From NCBI GenBank assembly GCA_024398965.1, contig JAKSIF010000006.1, positions 100,386 to 164,385 on the forward strand: 64,000 nt of DNA, written 5' to 3'. The position numbers were made by a program, and so were the translations under genes. Source of the DNA: Fibrobacter sp. (GTDB lineage: Bacteria; Fibrobacterota; Fibrobacteria; Fibrobacterales; Fibrobacteraceae). Each line of letters starts with the position of its first letter. Position 1 is the stretch's first letter. Below are positions 52,928 to 61,852 of this stretch, piece after piece. The notes under the pieces are model-generated. The model was given only the letters and a program-made list of their open reading frames with translations. It did no database searches and was not told where the DNA came from.

Positions 52928-53142
52928 TAGTTTACCCCGAACATTTCTGCAATTTCGTCGTTGCAGGAATCAATGTTGTCAGGATAACGCAACTCCCCTT
53001 TTGCCATGCCGAATTTACGTTTGCTAGAAGCTTTCTCATTTTGTGCGATGCGCAAAAGGATTGAATCCAGGAAAGCTTCGATTTCCTGTTCGTATTCCGC
53101 AGGGATTGTACGAATTTTTTCTTCAAGCAGTTCAAACGGCAT
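52927..53142 (-). CDS. vapB: Antitoxin of the VapBC-like pair (DUF2281-type)
   Basis: 71 residues. The first half forms a helix (MPFELLEEKIRTIPAEYEQEIEAFLDSILLRI), the second is a tail (KRKFGMAKGELRYPDNID...EEI-like) as in DUF2281 antitoxins, where the tail wraps the toxin. Excellent AAGGAGG before the ATG. The gene order, antitoxin first and overlapping the toxin by 1 nt, is standard. The TACGAG array lies 113 bp upstream. Confidence 0.8.
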   Translation of the reverse strand: MPFELLEEKIRTIPAEYEQEIEAFLDSILLRIAQNEKASSKRKFGMAKGELRYPDNIDSCNDEIAEMFGVN

Positions 53143-53254
53143 ATAGACCTCCTTATCAGGACGAATATATAATAAAATTAGGACGCAGGCAAGCTGAGAT
53201 TGTTGAGGGAGAAGACAAAAGGCGACATTGAAGAAGATGTCTTGCTAATAGATG

Positions 53255-53363
53255 TTTGAACCTCGTATTTTTCTTCAATCTACGAGGAAATTACGAGCTT
53301 TTTTACGAGGTGATTTACGAGAAATCTTGAAATTTACTCAAAAAAGCCAATTTGAACCTCGTA
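53255..53363. repeat. Phased TACGAG motif array
   Basis: Four direct TACGAG copies at 53281, 53292, 53304 and 53316 (11-12 bp apart, about one helix turn) are flanked by two identical copies of TTTGAACCTCGTA (53255-53267 and 53351-53363) that carry the motif in reverse orientation. It lies in the non-coding 861-bp region between vapB and a lipoprotein gene. Confidence 0.7.
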
Positions 53364-53729
53364 ATTTGCAATTTTTATTGCTTAAAATTGTAGGGAGTCG
53401 CAGGCGAAAAATTATTCTCCCTTTTGGAGTCTTTGGTTCATGGGTGAGTACAAAAAAAGGCGCGGAACTTCCTCGCCAAAGATGGACCTGGGTCTTTTGA
53501 CCAGTCCGATGAAACAAGATATACCTATTTTTAGGTTTATAGTCAAGTTACTTCCGTTTTGGAATAAGAAAACCTTGAAAATAATGGCGTTTGAATGAAT
53601 TTAGGCCGAAAATAAGGTTTTTGCTGAGGCAAGTTTAACCTGTTTAGCCTGTTTTTATTTATCTTTAAATTGAAAATAGAGTTTTTGCTCTTGTTCCCGA
53701 AGCGAAATATCGACAATTTCATCTAAACG
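53364..53729. other. AT-rich non-coding stretch
   Basis: No convincing gene. An 82-codon frame (53252-53500) crosses the TACGAG array and this stretch but has no ribosome site. A short ACCTA TTTT TAGGT hairpin lies near 53523. Confidence 0.5.
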
Positions 53730-53928
53730 AGGACAAGGCGAGCGCTCACGCAAGCATGCCGTTTTGCGCGGTATGTTTCAGTTTGCTGTACCGGCTTTTT
53801 TAAGCTGGTCTTTTGGCTGTATAAGCCATGGGCAACAGCCCTTTCGGGGCGTGGGTCGTTTGCGTTTATCGTTTAGAGGCAGTCGATAGCCCCGCTTTGG
53901 TAAATGCAGCGATCCACGTCCTTTTTTT
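53730..53928 (+). ncRNA. Candidate structured RNA ending in a T-run
   Basis: A GC-richer island in AT-rich DNA. Five successive stems: CATGCCG/CGGTATG (53755-53775), CCGGCTT/AAGCTGG (53791-53808), GGCT/AGCC (53815-53827), GGGC/GCCC (53830-53841), and a long one CGTGGGTCG-GCGTTTA / TAAATGC-CGATCCACG (53850-53918), followed by CCTTTTTTT. Three of the stems contain G-U pairs. AGGAC near 53730 can pair with GTCCT at the end. No open frame. It could instead be a remnant of a mobile element. Confidence 0.4.
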
Positions 53929-54003
53929 GTTTCCTGAAAATAGATGTGGTTCTTTGCGGAATGGGGGGGAGGCTCTTACTAAGTAAATATTAATGGAGAA
54001 AAA

Positions 54004-55236
54004 ATGAAAAAAGGTTTTCTAGCTTTATTTATCCTTGCGTTAAGTCTTTTGGGCTGCAAAGATGAGTCTCCCGAGATTAAATTAATCAAAAACGGAACTT
54101 TATTTGGCTATAATAATATAACCATAGGCCAGGCTTTTGATAATTCCTTTGGTAGCACTGAATGGCGTTATTTTGTTACGGCAAAGGGGGTGAAGGTTGT
54201 TGAAATGAGAGGGAATATAGATGTTGCTTTCCCTATATTCTTTCGCCCGCATCTTCGTTATGACAGTAATGGTTCTCCAAATAAATTTTTGGTGCAGTTT
54301 ATTATAGAAGCTAACGGGACGTCGTTTAAAATCTCTTCCGTAAGCCTTGGAGATTACATTTTCAGTCAAAAACAAATAGAAAATATTCTTAATTTCATTT
54401 ATTCCGACCATGTGTTTATAAAACCGTTAATTGACGTTAGCAAAATTATGGAGGAAAAGGAAATATGGACTTTTGACAGTAAATGGGTTAATACGAATTC
54501 GAGGGATACTACAAGTAGGGCTGGAATACAATTTTTTAGATGTCCATTGCCCGTAGTAGAAGATTACTATCAGCGTCAGGGGTACGGCTATTTTGTTATA
54601 AAGAAACTTGTAAGTGTGAATATGCTTACGCTTCCCAATGGGGTCAAATTTGCGTATTGGCCTGAAAATGCATATGGAATTTCTGAAAAGGTCTCCCTAG
54701 ATCGCATCGCAGGAAGAGACTCGTGTAATTGGGGTAGTAATCTTGTATGTCCGGATGGCTTTCGAAAAATTAATGATCATGCCGAAACGGGGGTGGATGG
54801 TGCCGTTTTAAAATTTATCCGCGAATATCCTGAAGTTGAGGAATATCTGAATCCTGTTGTGTCCTTTTATTCTGGGAGTCGAAGAAATATCATTTGCTTG
54901 TTAGAAGAAAATAATGCGAATTCTATCGGGTCTATGCAGGATTCGGTAAAAATTACGGATGATTTTATAAATGAAGTGAAGGCTAAAATGCTTGTAGCAG
55001 CAACCGAGTATACAAAGGAACATTATTCCTATGAAAATGGTGTGCAAAAATGTATCGATATTCAATTGTCAAAAGATTTCTATTTACAATTGCAAAAACG
55101 TGATAACGAAGTGTTTTTAGATACTAAATGTGAGGTACATGAAGGTGAACAAGTTTGGGATTTAGATCATTCTTATTCGTATAAAATGGATGATCAGGGG
55201 AATGTGACGGTAACGGGGGAATGGGATGGGGAATAG
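54004..55236 (+). CDS. Lipoprotein of unknown function
   Basis: 410 residues. Lipoprotein signal MKKGFLALFILALSLLGC. About 25-130 contains NGTLFGYNNITIGQAFDNSFGSTEWRYF...KVVEMRG, a pattern of small exported domains in which TIGxAFxxxFxxxxW recurs; the family name is not known to me. The remainder is beta-rich with few cysteines. GGAGA precedes the ATG. AT-rich, unlike the housekeeping genes around the island. It follows the candidate RNA by 75 nt. Confidence 0.72.
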   Translation: MKKGFLALFILALSLLGCKDESPEIKLIKNGTLFGYNNITIGQAFDNSFGSTEWRYFVTAKGVKVVEMRGNIDVAFPIFFRPHLRYDSNGSPNKFLVQFIIEANGTSFKISSVSLGDYIFSQKQIENILNFIYSDHVFIKPLIDVSKIMEEKEIWTFDSKWVNTNSRDTTSRAGIQFFRCPLPVVEDYYQRQGYGYFVIKKLVSVNMLTLPNGVKFAYWPENAYGISEKVSLDRIAGRDSCNWGSNLVCPDGFRKINDHAETGVDGAVLKFIREYPEVEEYLNPVVSFYSGSRRNIICLLEENNANSIGSMQDSVKITDDFINEVKAKMLVAATEYTKEHYSYENGVQKCIDIQLSKDFYLQLQKRDNEVFLDTKCEVHEGEQVWDLDHSYSYKMDDQGNVTVTGEWDGE

Positions 55237-55249
55237 CTAATTGAAAGAT

Positions 55250-55286
55250 AACACCTTGAAGTTAAGGCTTCAGGGTGTTCTTTTTA
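55250..55286. terminator. Terminator between the lipoprotein and the RHH gene
   Basis: ACACCTTGAAG / CTTCAGGGTGT arms then TTCTTTTT; almost the same hairpin as at 52468-52506. Confidence 0.8.
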
Positions 55287-55583
55287 AACGCCGTACTTGG
55301 GGCTGTGAACGTCCGAAATCATCATCGGTTTATGACGAACACTTTTCGGCTTTGAGTAGTGCTCCACATATTTTACCAAGACGGCGTTAATAAGCGTTTG
55401 GTACTTTGATCCGCTCTTTTCTGCGGCGTCCTTGAAAAATTGCACGCAAGCAGAATCTAGCTGAATTGTGATTTTTTCTTTCTTCTCTCTTTTCGCAAGT
55501 TCTGCAGGAGGAGGAAGAAAGTCTTCAATTTCAATGACGGCATCCAATGCCTGAACGATTTCCTTGCTAGGGCTTTTGTACAT
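55284..55583 (-). CDS. Ribbon-helix-helix / BrnA-like small regulator
   Basis: 99 residues. The centre reads KEKITIQLDSACVQFFKDAAEKSGSKYQTLINAVLVKYV: a beta strand then two helices with GxxYQTLIN, as in BrnA/CopG antitoxins. It begins 5 nt after the AbiEii stop on the same strand, so it is the third gene of that operon. A role as extra repressor or antitoxin is inference; no BrnT toxin gene is adjacent. Confidence 0.7.
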   Translation of the reverse strand: MYKSPSKEIVQALDAVIEIEDFLPPPAELAKREKKEKITIQLDSACVQFFKDAAEKSGSKYQTLINAVLVKYVEHYSKPKSVRHKPMMISDVHSPKYGV

Positions 55584-55588
55584 GTTCT

Positions 55589-56449
55589 CTACCCATTGAT
55601 TTCATTTAGTATTGGTTGAAGTCGTTCTCGAATAAGGGTTATGACATCCTTGAAGTCGAGGGGCTCCTTCCACTTAATTCGCCGGAGAAAGCCCTCCCAA
55701 AAGCGGATTCTAGTTGGGTCTTCTGCGAACTTGTCGGTGAAGGCGATTACTTGTTTGGGAAGGCTTGTATTTCTGTTTCTAAATGTATTTCTGATGGCGG
55801 ATTGCAAAATTTTTGAATCAACGGTTTGCTTAGAAAAAATTTGGTACATGTCGAAGAAATCCTTCATTCGACTATTTTCTTCTTCCAATACAATCATTGC
55901 GTGAAATTTTTCAGCAATAACTGTTTCTAGGGAATAGGAAAGCAAAATTGTTTCGGGAATTCCTGACAGAAGCGCGGGATATGTGATTTGTACTGGATTT
56001 GGGGTTATGATATCTCCAAAACCGATGTCGATGGAAATTCTTTGGACGATGGTGTCGAGGTGGGCTGTCAGCTGTACTCTAACGCCCTTGTACTCCTTGT
56101 TTATCATAATGTCATCAACAAGAATATTTTCGTTGTCGAAAACCAACCCGTCTTCTGAGCAGGGCTGTGTGCAGATGTTTGAAAATACGTCTTTGATGTG
56201 TTTTTTATCGGATGAAATGTTGTGCCCGAGAAAATCTACATCAACAGTTGGTCTTGAACTGAATTTCTCATAAGCGAATAAAAGAGATCCACCTTTTAGG
56301 AAAAGTGAATTTTTGAATGCACTGATAGAGAGCCTGTACAAAAGCCTTTCGTGTACAAAGCGAATGAGAACTTGCTGATAGTTGAGGCCTTGTTTCTTTG
56401 TAAGGTCTAGGAGTCTACAGCGAATGGACTTGTCTATAAACTTGACCAT
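55589..56449 (-). CDS. abiEii: AbiEii-type nucleotidyltransferase toxin
   Basis: 286 residues. The nucleotidyltransferase motif is GGS (53-55) followed by D70-x-D72 (VDVDFLG); the later SLETVIAEKFHAMI...RMKDFFDMY carries the conserved Lys and Asp of the AbiEii/MenT-like family. These toxins transfer nucleotides to tRNA or other targets and cause growth arrest during phage infection. Its ATG directly follows the AbiEi stop. AT-rich, accessory in character. Confidence 0.9.
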   Translation of the reverse strand: MVKFIDKSIRCRLLDLTKKQGLNYQQVLIRFVHERLLYRLSISAFKNSLFLKGGSLLFAYEKFSSRPTVDVDFLGHNISSDKKHIKDVFSNICTQPCSEDGLVFDNENILVDDIMINKEYKGVRVQLTAHLDTIVQRISIDIGFGDIITPNPVQITYPALLSGIPETILLSYSLETVIAEKFHAMIVLEEENSRMKDFFDMYQIFSKQTVDSKILQSAIRNTFRNRNTSLPKQVIAFTDKFAEDPTRIRFWEGFLRRIKWKEPLDFKDVITLIRERLQPILNEING

Positions 56450-57028
56450 TTAGAGCGATACCTCTAGGTATTTTTTTATGGTTGATTCGACTCTCAATTT
56501 TTTGGCGTAATCCAGCAACCTTGAAATACTTCGGTCGTTTCTCTGGAGGTAGGTTCGGAGAATTTCTGTGCTAAGGTCAAGGCCGATTTTGTTCCTGTAC
56601 TTGATGGCGTCACAAACGGATCTTTCCAGGTCGGTTATTTGAATAGTGTAGCTCCCGATTTCTGTTTTGCAGATGCCAAAATCGAATAGTTTGTCTGTCC
56701 AGTAGTACAGTTCAAATGCGGGAAATTCCGGCAGGACAATTTTTCGTTTCCGTGGAATGGCGACGCAATATTCTGAAGGAATTTGAGTTGTCAAGTTATA
56801 ATGGAACCACGCGGAATACATGCATAGTGTTCCTCCGGGAATCACTTTTTCGATATCGATCATTGTGTTTGCCAGTGATTCTACCGGGGCGAATACGCCT
56901 GCGCGCATGCGAATCATCTCTCCGGTCTTGACTTTTTGCAAAGTTTGGCGGTATTGGTATGTTCCCATGGAATCGCGGAGGAGGTATCCTTCGGTATTGC
57001 CGAATTTTTTGCCATCATATTCAATCAT
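56450..57028 (-). CDS. abiEi: AbiEi-type antitoxin / autoregulator
   Basis: 192 residues from the ATG at 57028 (MIEYDGKKFGNTEGYLL); a longer start is less likely because TATATT ends 6 nt before this ATG. The first part is a winged-helix-like segment (SMGTYQYRQTLQKVKTGEMIRMRAGVFAP), then AMYSAWFHYNL-type and LERSVCDAIKYR motifs as in the AbiEi family. It should repress the operon and counteract AbiEii in a type IV manner. A 30-bp near-palindrome sits just upstream. Confidence 0.8.
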   Translation of the reverse strand: MIEYDGKKFGNTEGYLLRDSMGTYQYRQTLQKVKTGEMIRMRAGVFAPVESLANTMIDIEKVIPGGTLCMYSAWFHYNLTTQIPSEYCVAIPRKRKIVLPEFPAFELYYWTDKLFDFGICKTEIGSYTIQITDLERSVCDAIKYRNKIGLDLSTEILRTYLQRNDRSISRLLDYAKKLRVESTIKKYLEVSL

Positions 57029-57046
57029 GACTATAATATACAAAAA

Positions 57047-57076
57047 TCTACGGCATATTTATAAATGTGCCGTAGA
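57047..57076. promoter_or_regulatory. Near-perfect 30-bp palindrome at the abiE promoter
   Basis: Nine-base arms TCTACGGCA / TGCCGTAGA surround ATTTATAAAT; only two inner positions break symmetry. It covers the region just upstream of the abiEi -10 (TATATT, 57035-57040), where AbiEi autoregulators are known to bind inverted repeats. Confidence 0.6.
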
Positions 57077-57248
57077 AATTTGTATAACTTTTGAGAAAAT
57101 CGAAGAATTGTTGGGCCTTTTGACAGATTCCTTTTCCAATCTTGAAGGTTTTTTTGAGTTTTTAACGAATTTGCAGAAACTGGTGTTTTGAAATTTGACG
57201 ATTTTGTGTATATTTTGAGAATAAAATTTAACGATTCTGTGGTTGGCT

Positions 57249-58577
57249 ATGATCTTTAAGCGCAAAATTTATAATAAGCTGGTCGAATGGAAACGAAATT
57301 CCGGTGGGAGAACCGCCCTTCTGGTTGAAGGGGCTCGTCGTATTGGAAAGTCTACCATCGTAGAAGAATTTGCAAAAAACGAGTATGCGGTTCACTTGAT
57401 TATCGACTTCACTGTTGCGTCTAAGGCGGTGATTTCTCTATTTGACGATTTGTCGGATTTGAACAGAATCTTTTTGCAGCTTCAGCTTATTTATGGGGTT
57501 TCGTTTGAAGCTCGGAATACGCTTATTGTTTTTGACGAAGTTCAGTTTTGCCCAAGGGCTAGGCAGGCCATTAAGCACCTGGTAAAGGATGGTCGCTACG
57601 ATTATATCGAAACGGGGTCTCTTATTTCTATAAAGAAAAATGTAAAGGACATCCTGATTCCAAGTGAAGAAGAACGGATAGAGATGTTCCCGATGGATTA
57701 TGAGGAATTCTTGTGGGCCATCGGCAAGAAGGGGACGGTTCCCTTGTTGAGAAAAGTTTTTGATAATCGGGAGCCTGTGGGTATCGCTCACCGCAAGTTG
57801 ATGCGTGATTTTAGATTATACATGCTTGTTGGAGGAATGCCTATGGCGGTAGAATCTTATCTTGAAACGAATGACTTGAAAAAGGTGGATTATGTCAAGC
57901 GTGGAATTTTAAAGCTTTACCAAGATGACTTTTTCAAGCTTGACGAGACCGGACGAATAACGGATCTTTTTAAGAATATCCCTGCGCAGTTGAACAAGAA
58001 TGCAAGACGTTATCAGGTTTCTAGCGTGTTGCACAATGAACGGGCTGATAGCATTGCTCCGCTTCTTTCGATGTTGGTGGAATCCAAAACGGTACTAATT
58101 GCGTATCATGCCAATGACCCTAATGTTGGGCTTGCTAACAACAAGGATCCAAATCTGTTTAAGTTGTTTGTTGCCGACATAGGATTGTTTACAACGCTGG
58201 TCTTTTTAGATAAAGATTTTACTGAAAATACGATTTATGAAAAATTGCTAAGCGACAAGTCGAATGTGAATTTGGGCTACCTTTATGAAAATGTAATTGC
58301 CCAGACATTGGCGGCTAATGGTAATCAACTTTATTACCATACATTCTTGAATCCGTCTAGTGGTCATAATTACGAAGTTGATTTTTTGTTGTCCCGCGGG
58401 AATAAGATTTGCCCTATTGAGGTTAAATCTTCGAGTCATAAAGCACACGCTTCGCTTGATGCTTTTTGTGAAAAATATTCAAACCGCGTAGGGAATCGCT
58501 ATTTGATTTATACAAAGGATTATCAAAAAGATGGGGCGACCCAATTGCTCCCTGCGTATTTTGCACAGTTCCTGTGA
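57249..58577 (+). CDS. AAA-type ATPase with DUF4143 C-terminal domain
   Basis: 442 residues from the ATG at 57249. Walker A VEGARRIGKST (26-36), Walker B TLIVFDEVQFCPRA and the ETGSL arginine/sensor region lie in the first 200 residues; the C-terminal half has GYLYENVIAQTL, YYHTF, EVDFLL and CPIEVKSS, the nuclease-like fold of DUF4143. Such proteins are common in genome islands; function not settled. Divergent from abiEi across 220 bp. Confidence 0.87.
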   Translation: MIFKRKIYNKLVEWKRNSGGRTALLVEGARRIGKSTIVEEFAKNEYAVHLIIDFTVASKAVISLFDDLSDLNRIFLQLQLIYGVSFEARNTLIVFDEVQFCPRARQAIKHLVKDGRYDYIETGSLISIKKNVKDILIPSEEERIEMFPMDYEEFLWAIGKKGTVPLLRKVFDNREPVGIAHRKLMRDFRLYMLVGGMPMAVESYLETNDLKKVDYVKRGILKLYQDDFFKLDETGRITDLFKNIPAQLNKNARRYQVSSVLHNERADSIAPLLSMLVESKTVLIAYHANDPNVGLANNKDPNLFKLFVADIGLFTTLVFLDKDFTENTIYEKLLSDKSNVNLGYLYENVIAQTLAANGNQLYYHTFLNPSSGHNYEVDFLLSRGNKICPIEVKSSSHKAHASLDAFCEKYSNRVGNRYLIYTKDYQKDGATQLLPAYFAQFL

Positions 58578-58602
58578 CGAGTTCTGTCTACGAACTTTAT
58601 TG

Positions 58603-59805
58603 TTAGCTCATGTTTTTGCCGCAGCACTTCTTGAACTTTAGGCCGCTGCCGCAGGGGCATGGGTCGTTGCGACCGACTTTTGGAACATCGCTTTGGGTGG
58701 GAATGTTGAATGGGGCTGCGCTTGACTTTTTTGGCATGGTGAGAGGCGTGTATCCCAGGTTGACCCACATTCTGCAATTGTTGTTGAAATCTTGCAGGGG
58801 CCTAAGTACTTTTTCAACTTCGTTGATGTCCTTGAATTCAATGCTGAATTCCGTCCGCAGGAATTCAATTTCTCTGAAGGGATTTTTACCGCGGATGCAT
58901 GCCTCCAGTAAATATGACGAGGCGTCCAGGGCCGTAGAGGGGTCGGTAAATTGTTTGATAGCCTTGTACAGCTTTTCGTATTCGAGAGTGTGTGCGTTGA
59001 GGTCCATGGGCGAAAAAGCCCAATGCTCGATTTCTTCGTGGTTTGGTTGGTATATAGGCTTTCCTTGTTGCCCGTTCATGATTTCTGTAATTTCATCGCC
59101 GAATTCAATTCTATAATCGGTTAATCCGCCGTTGAAAAAGTGGAAGAATTTGGAAGCTTGGGAACACCATTCAATGTGCTTGCTTATATCCGCGCCTGTG
59201 AATTGCGTCTCGTGGTCACGGTTCCATAAGTCTGCGATATCGGAAGCGGTCGCTACGCCGTAAAGATTGGCTGCAACCTTGCAATAATCCGCGAACCCCA
59301 CCATTTCTTTGGATGGGGCGTTTTTCACGATGTTCTGCAAAAGTTCATGGGGCAAATACGCCTTTAAGTGGTCAGGATCTTTGCCATAAAGATAGAGCAG
59401 ACCCATTTCTGCCAGATACAAAATCTTCTCTGCGAAAACATCGCGGGCGGCTTGGCCCTTGTTCATTTTTTTGCATTCCTGGTTGAAGGACTCCTCGTTT
59501 TTATAATCCATGAACATAAGCCAAAAGGAGATCATGAACGGGCTTTCGTAAGTTACGAAGGCTTCGGCTGTCTTGTGAAGATTGCGCTCCAGCCACATCA
59601 TGTATTCGAACTTTGTGAAATATGTGTCGGGAGCCTCGCCGGTATGCCAAAAGGGAGCGACATTTTCGTAAATCTGCTGAATTTCTGGCCTGTGCAAATT
59701 GTTCAGCAGGGAATGCAACATCCCCTGCTTTGGTGCTTCCTTATGGATGCAGAATGGAGAATCGAAAATAAACTGGTTGAGCTCAAAGCCTAAATTTATG
59801 TTCAT
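58603..59805 (-). CDS. SEC-C motif protein of unknown function
   Basis: 400 residues. The last 25 residues hold a SEC-C zinc motif ([19 protein letters not shown]). The remaining 370 residues are soluble, helical, with no recognised domain. SEC-C motifs attach proteins to varied partners (SecA, defence or tRNA-modifying proteins). TAAGAT ends 6 nt before the ATG; no Shine-Dalgarno. It converges on the AAA/DUF4143 gene. Confidence 0.75.
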   Translation of the reverse strand: MNINLGFELNQFIFDSPFCIHKEAPKQGMLHSLLNNLHRPEIQQIYENVAPFWHTGEAPDTYFTKFEYMMWLERNLHKTAEAFVTYESPFMISFWLMFMDYKNEESFNQECKKMNKGQAARDVFAEKILYLAEMGLLYLYGKDPDHLKAYLPHELLQNIVKNAPSKEMVGFADYCKVAANLYGVATASDIADLWNRDHETQFTGADISKHIEWCSQASKFFHFFNGGLTDYRIEFGDEITEIMNGQQGKPIYQPNHEEIEHWAFSPMDLNAHTLEYEKLYKAIKQFTDPSTALDASSYLLEACIRGKNPFREIEFLRTEFSIEFKDINEVEKVLRPLQDFNNNCRMWVNLGYTPLTMPKKSSAAPFNIPTQSDVPKVGRNDPCPCGSGLKFKKCCGKNMS

Positions 59806-59846
59806 GGTGCAATCTTAGAAACTTACTCCATTTTGAAAAAAGTTCT

Positions 59847-60656
59847 CTACTCTTCCGTCAGTATGCAGCGTACGGAAAGGCCCAGGTCGATGTCGTTGTT
59901 TCCGCCCTTGATGATGCTGCGGTCGTTGTAGGCGATGGGGGAGTAGGCGATGAAATCTTCCACTTCGGTGGAGGACCAGAGGGCGGCAGAGTGCTTTATG
60001 CCGGCGAAGTTCATGTCTGCGGGATTGTACTGGCCTGCGGGAACGATGGCAAAGCCGTAGGTGTCGAGGCCGTTGCCGTCTGTGCCCATGTCAGGATCGC
60101 GATTGGAGGAGCCGGCGGCGGTGTACCAGCCTTCGGTAGCCTTCAGGGCGAGGCCAGCTCCGAGCCATGTCTTGACGTCATCTTCGTCGGTTTCTACGTC
60201 GGAGCTTGCGAACTTGAGAAGAACTTCAAATTCCTCTTGACTGGGCAAGTGCCAGCCTTCGGGGCAGACCTTGTTGGCGGCTTCCCAAGTGTAAAGGTGG
60301 CCGTAGGTGTTGCATCCGGAGAGGCTGTGGTTCGGGCACCAGCTTTCTTCGTTACCGTTGTATTCGTAGTCCAGGTTTTCGGCCATCCAGATTTGGTTGC
60401 CGATTTTCACCACCTTGTATTTTTTGCGGTCACGGGAGTCTGTGAGGATGCCTGCCTCTGCGTCGTAGCCGTTGGCTGGTGCTTCGACCGATGTGCCGGA
60501 AGATGAAGTTGGCTTGTCGGAATTTCCTCCGATGCTGCTGGAGGATTCTGTGTCGTTTTCGGAATTTTTATCTGCGCTTGTGGAACTGGAATCGCCGCAG
60601 GCCATGAGCATGGACATGGAAACAACGCCAAGTAATCCGAGCCAAATCTTGGACAT
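59847..60656 (-). CDS. Lipoprotein with Fibrobacter major paralogous (FISUMP) domain
   Basis: 269 residues. Lipoprotein signal ending SMLMAC, a Ser-rich linker, then YKVVKIGNQIWMAENLDYEYNG, SWCPNHSLSGCNTYGHLYTWEAANKVCPEGWHLPS, WLGAGLALK, GFAIVPAGQYN, AALWSSTE and LSVRCIL: the complete FISUMP pattern, very common in Fibrobacter and some Bacteroidetes. Its role is unknown; it is thought to be surface-exposed. AAGGAG precedes the ATG. Confidence 0.93.
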   Translation of the reverse strand: MSKIWLGLLGVVSMSMLMACGDSSSTSADKNSENDTESSSSIGGNSDKPTSSSGTSVEAPANGYDAEAGILTDSRDRKKYKVVKIGNQIWMAENLDYEYNGNEESWCPNHSLSGCNTYGHLYTWEAANKVCPEGWHLPSQEEFEVLLKFASSDVETDEDDVKTWLGAGLALKATEGWYTAAGSSNRDPDMGTDGNGLDTYGFAIVPAGQYNPADMNFAGIKHSAALWSSTEVEDFIAYSPIAYNDRSIIKGGNNDIDLGLSVRCILTEE

Positions 60657-60796
60657 AGAGAACTCCTTTAACTTACGATTTAAAAATATTAAAGTTTTAC
60701 GATGTGTTGAAAATTCTCTGCACGAAAGCTTTGATATATTTCTCTACATGAGTAAATACGAACCGCTATAGAAATGTGGTATTTTGAGTTTTGATT

Positions 60797-61831
60797 ATGA
60801 AAGCCTACGTTTATAAAGAACACAAGAAATTTGAACTGGTAGAAAAGCCGAAGCCTGAATTGCAGGGGCCGAGGGATGCCATTGTTCGTGTGACCATGGG
60901 GAGCATCTGCACCAGTGACTTGCACATCAAGCATGGTTCTGTGCCACGGGCGGTGCCGGGAATTACCGTAGGCCACGAGATGGTGGGTGTTGTGGAATCC
61001 GTCGGTGATGATGTGAAGAACGTGAAGGCTGGCGACCGCGTGACGGTGAATGTGGAAACTTTTTGCGGGGAATGTTTTTTCTGCAAGAACGGTTTCGTCA
61101 ACAATTGCATCGACAAGAACGGCGGCTGGGCTTTGGGCTGCCGCATTGATGGCGGTCAGACGGAATTTGTGCGGGTGCCTTTTGCAGATCAGGGTCTGAA
61201 CAAGATTCCTGATTCCGTCAGCGACGAACAGGCACTTTTTGTAGGCGATGTGCTGGCTACAGGTTTCTGGGCCGCCCGCATTTCTGAAATCAAGACCGAG
61301 GATACGGTGCTAATCATTGGCGCTGGCCCCACGGGCATTTGCACGCTGCTTTGCGTGATGCTGAAGAATCCGGCGAAGATTATCGTTTGCGAAAAGGATG
61401 AAATGCGTCGCGAATTTGTGCGCAAGCATTATCCCCAGGTGATTGTGACTACGCCGGAGGAATGTGACGCGGTGGTGCAAAGGGAAAGCGCCCATGGCGG
61501 TGCCGACGTTGTGCTGGAAGTGGCAGGCACCGAAGAGACTTTCCGCATGGCCTGGGAATGCGCAAGACCCAACGCCATCGTGACGGTGGTGGCCCTTTAC
61601 AATAAGCCCATGGCTTTACCGCTGCCGGAAATGTACGGCAAGAATCTCACGTTCAAGACCGGTGGCGTTGACGGTTGCGACTGTGCCGAAATCCTTTCCC
61701 TCATAGAACAGGGGAAAATCGACACAACTCCGCTAATTACCCACAAGTTCCCTCTGGCAGAAATCGAGGAAGCCTACCGCATTTTCGAAAACAAGCTGGA
61801 CGGCGTGATTAAGGTTGCTATTTGCAGCTAA
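60797..61831 (+). CDS. Zinc-dependent alcohol dehydrogenase (MDR superfamily)
   Basis: 344 residues from the ATG at 60797. Catalytic zinc ligands lie in ICTSDLHIKHG and GHEMVG; the structural zinc lobe is CGECFFCKNGFVNNC. The Rossmann motif is GAGPTGICTL. The family reduces aldehydes or oxidises alcohols with NAD(P); substrate cannot be told, although the type resembles 2,3-butanediol/secondary alcohol dehydrogenases. The hybrid regulator gene starts 22 nt later. Confidence 0.9.
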   Translation: MKAYVYKEHKKFELVEKPKPELQGPRDAIVRVTMGSICTSDLHIKHGSVPRAVPGITVGHEMVGVVESVGDDVKNVKAGDRVTVNVETFCGECFFCKNGFVNNCIDKNGGWALGCRIDGGQTEFVRVPFADQGLNKIPDSVSDEQALFVGDVLATGFWAARISEIKTEDTVLIIGAGPTGICTLLCVMLKNPAKIIVCEKDEMRREFVRKHYPQVIVTTPEECDAVVQRESAHGGADVVLEVAGTEETFRMAWECARPNAIVTVVALYNKPMALPLPEMYGKNLTFKTGGVDGCDCAEILSLIEQGKIDTTPLITHKFPLAEIEEAYRIFENKLDGVIKVAICS

Positions 61832-61852
61832 AATTTATTGTATATTGAAAAC

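Noticed and set aside
53252..53500. Possible 82-residue gene
   Set aside because: No ribosome site, and its sequence is made up in part of the TACGAG/CCTCGTA repeats; coding potential looks weak.
53730..53928. 6S RNA, tmRNA or RNase P RNA
   Set aside because: No resemblance to tmRNA ends or RNase P core motifs, and no single long bulged duplex as in 6S RNA.
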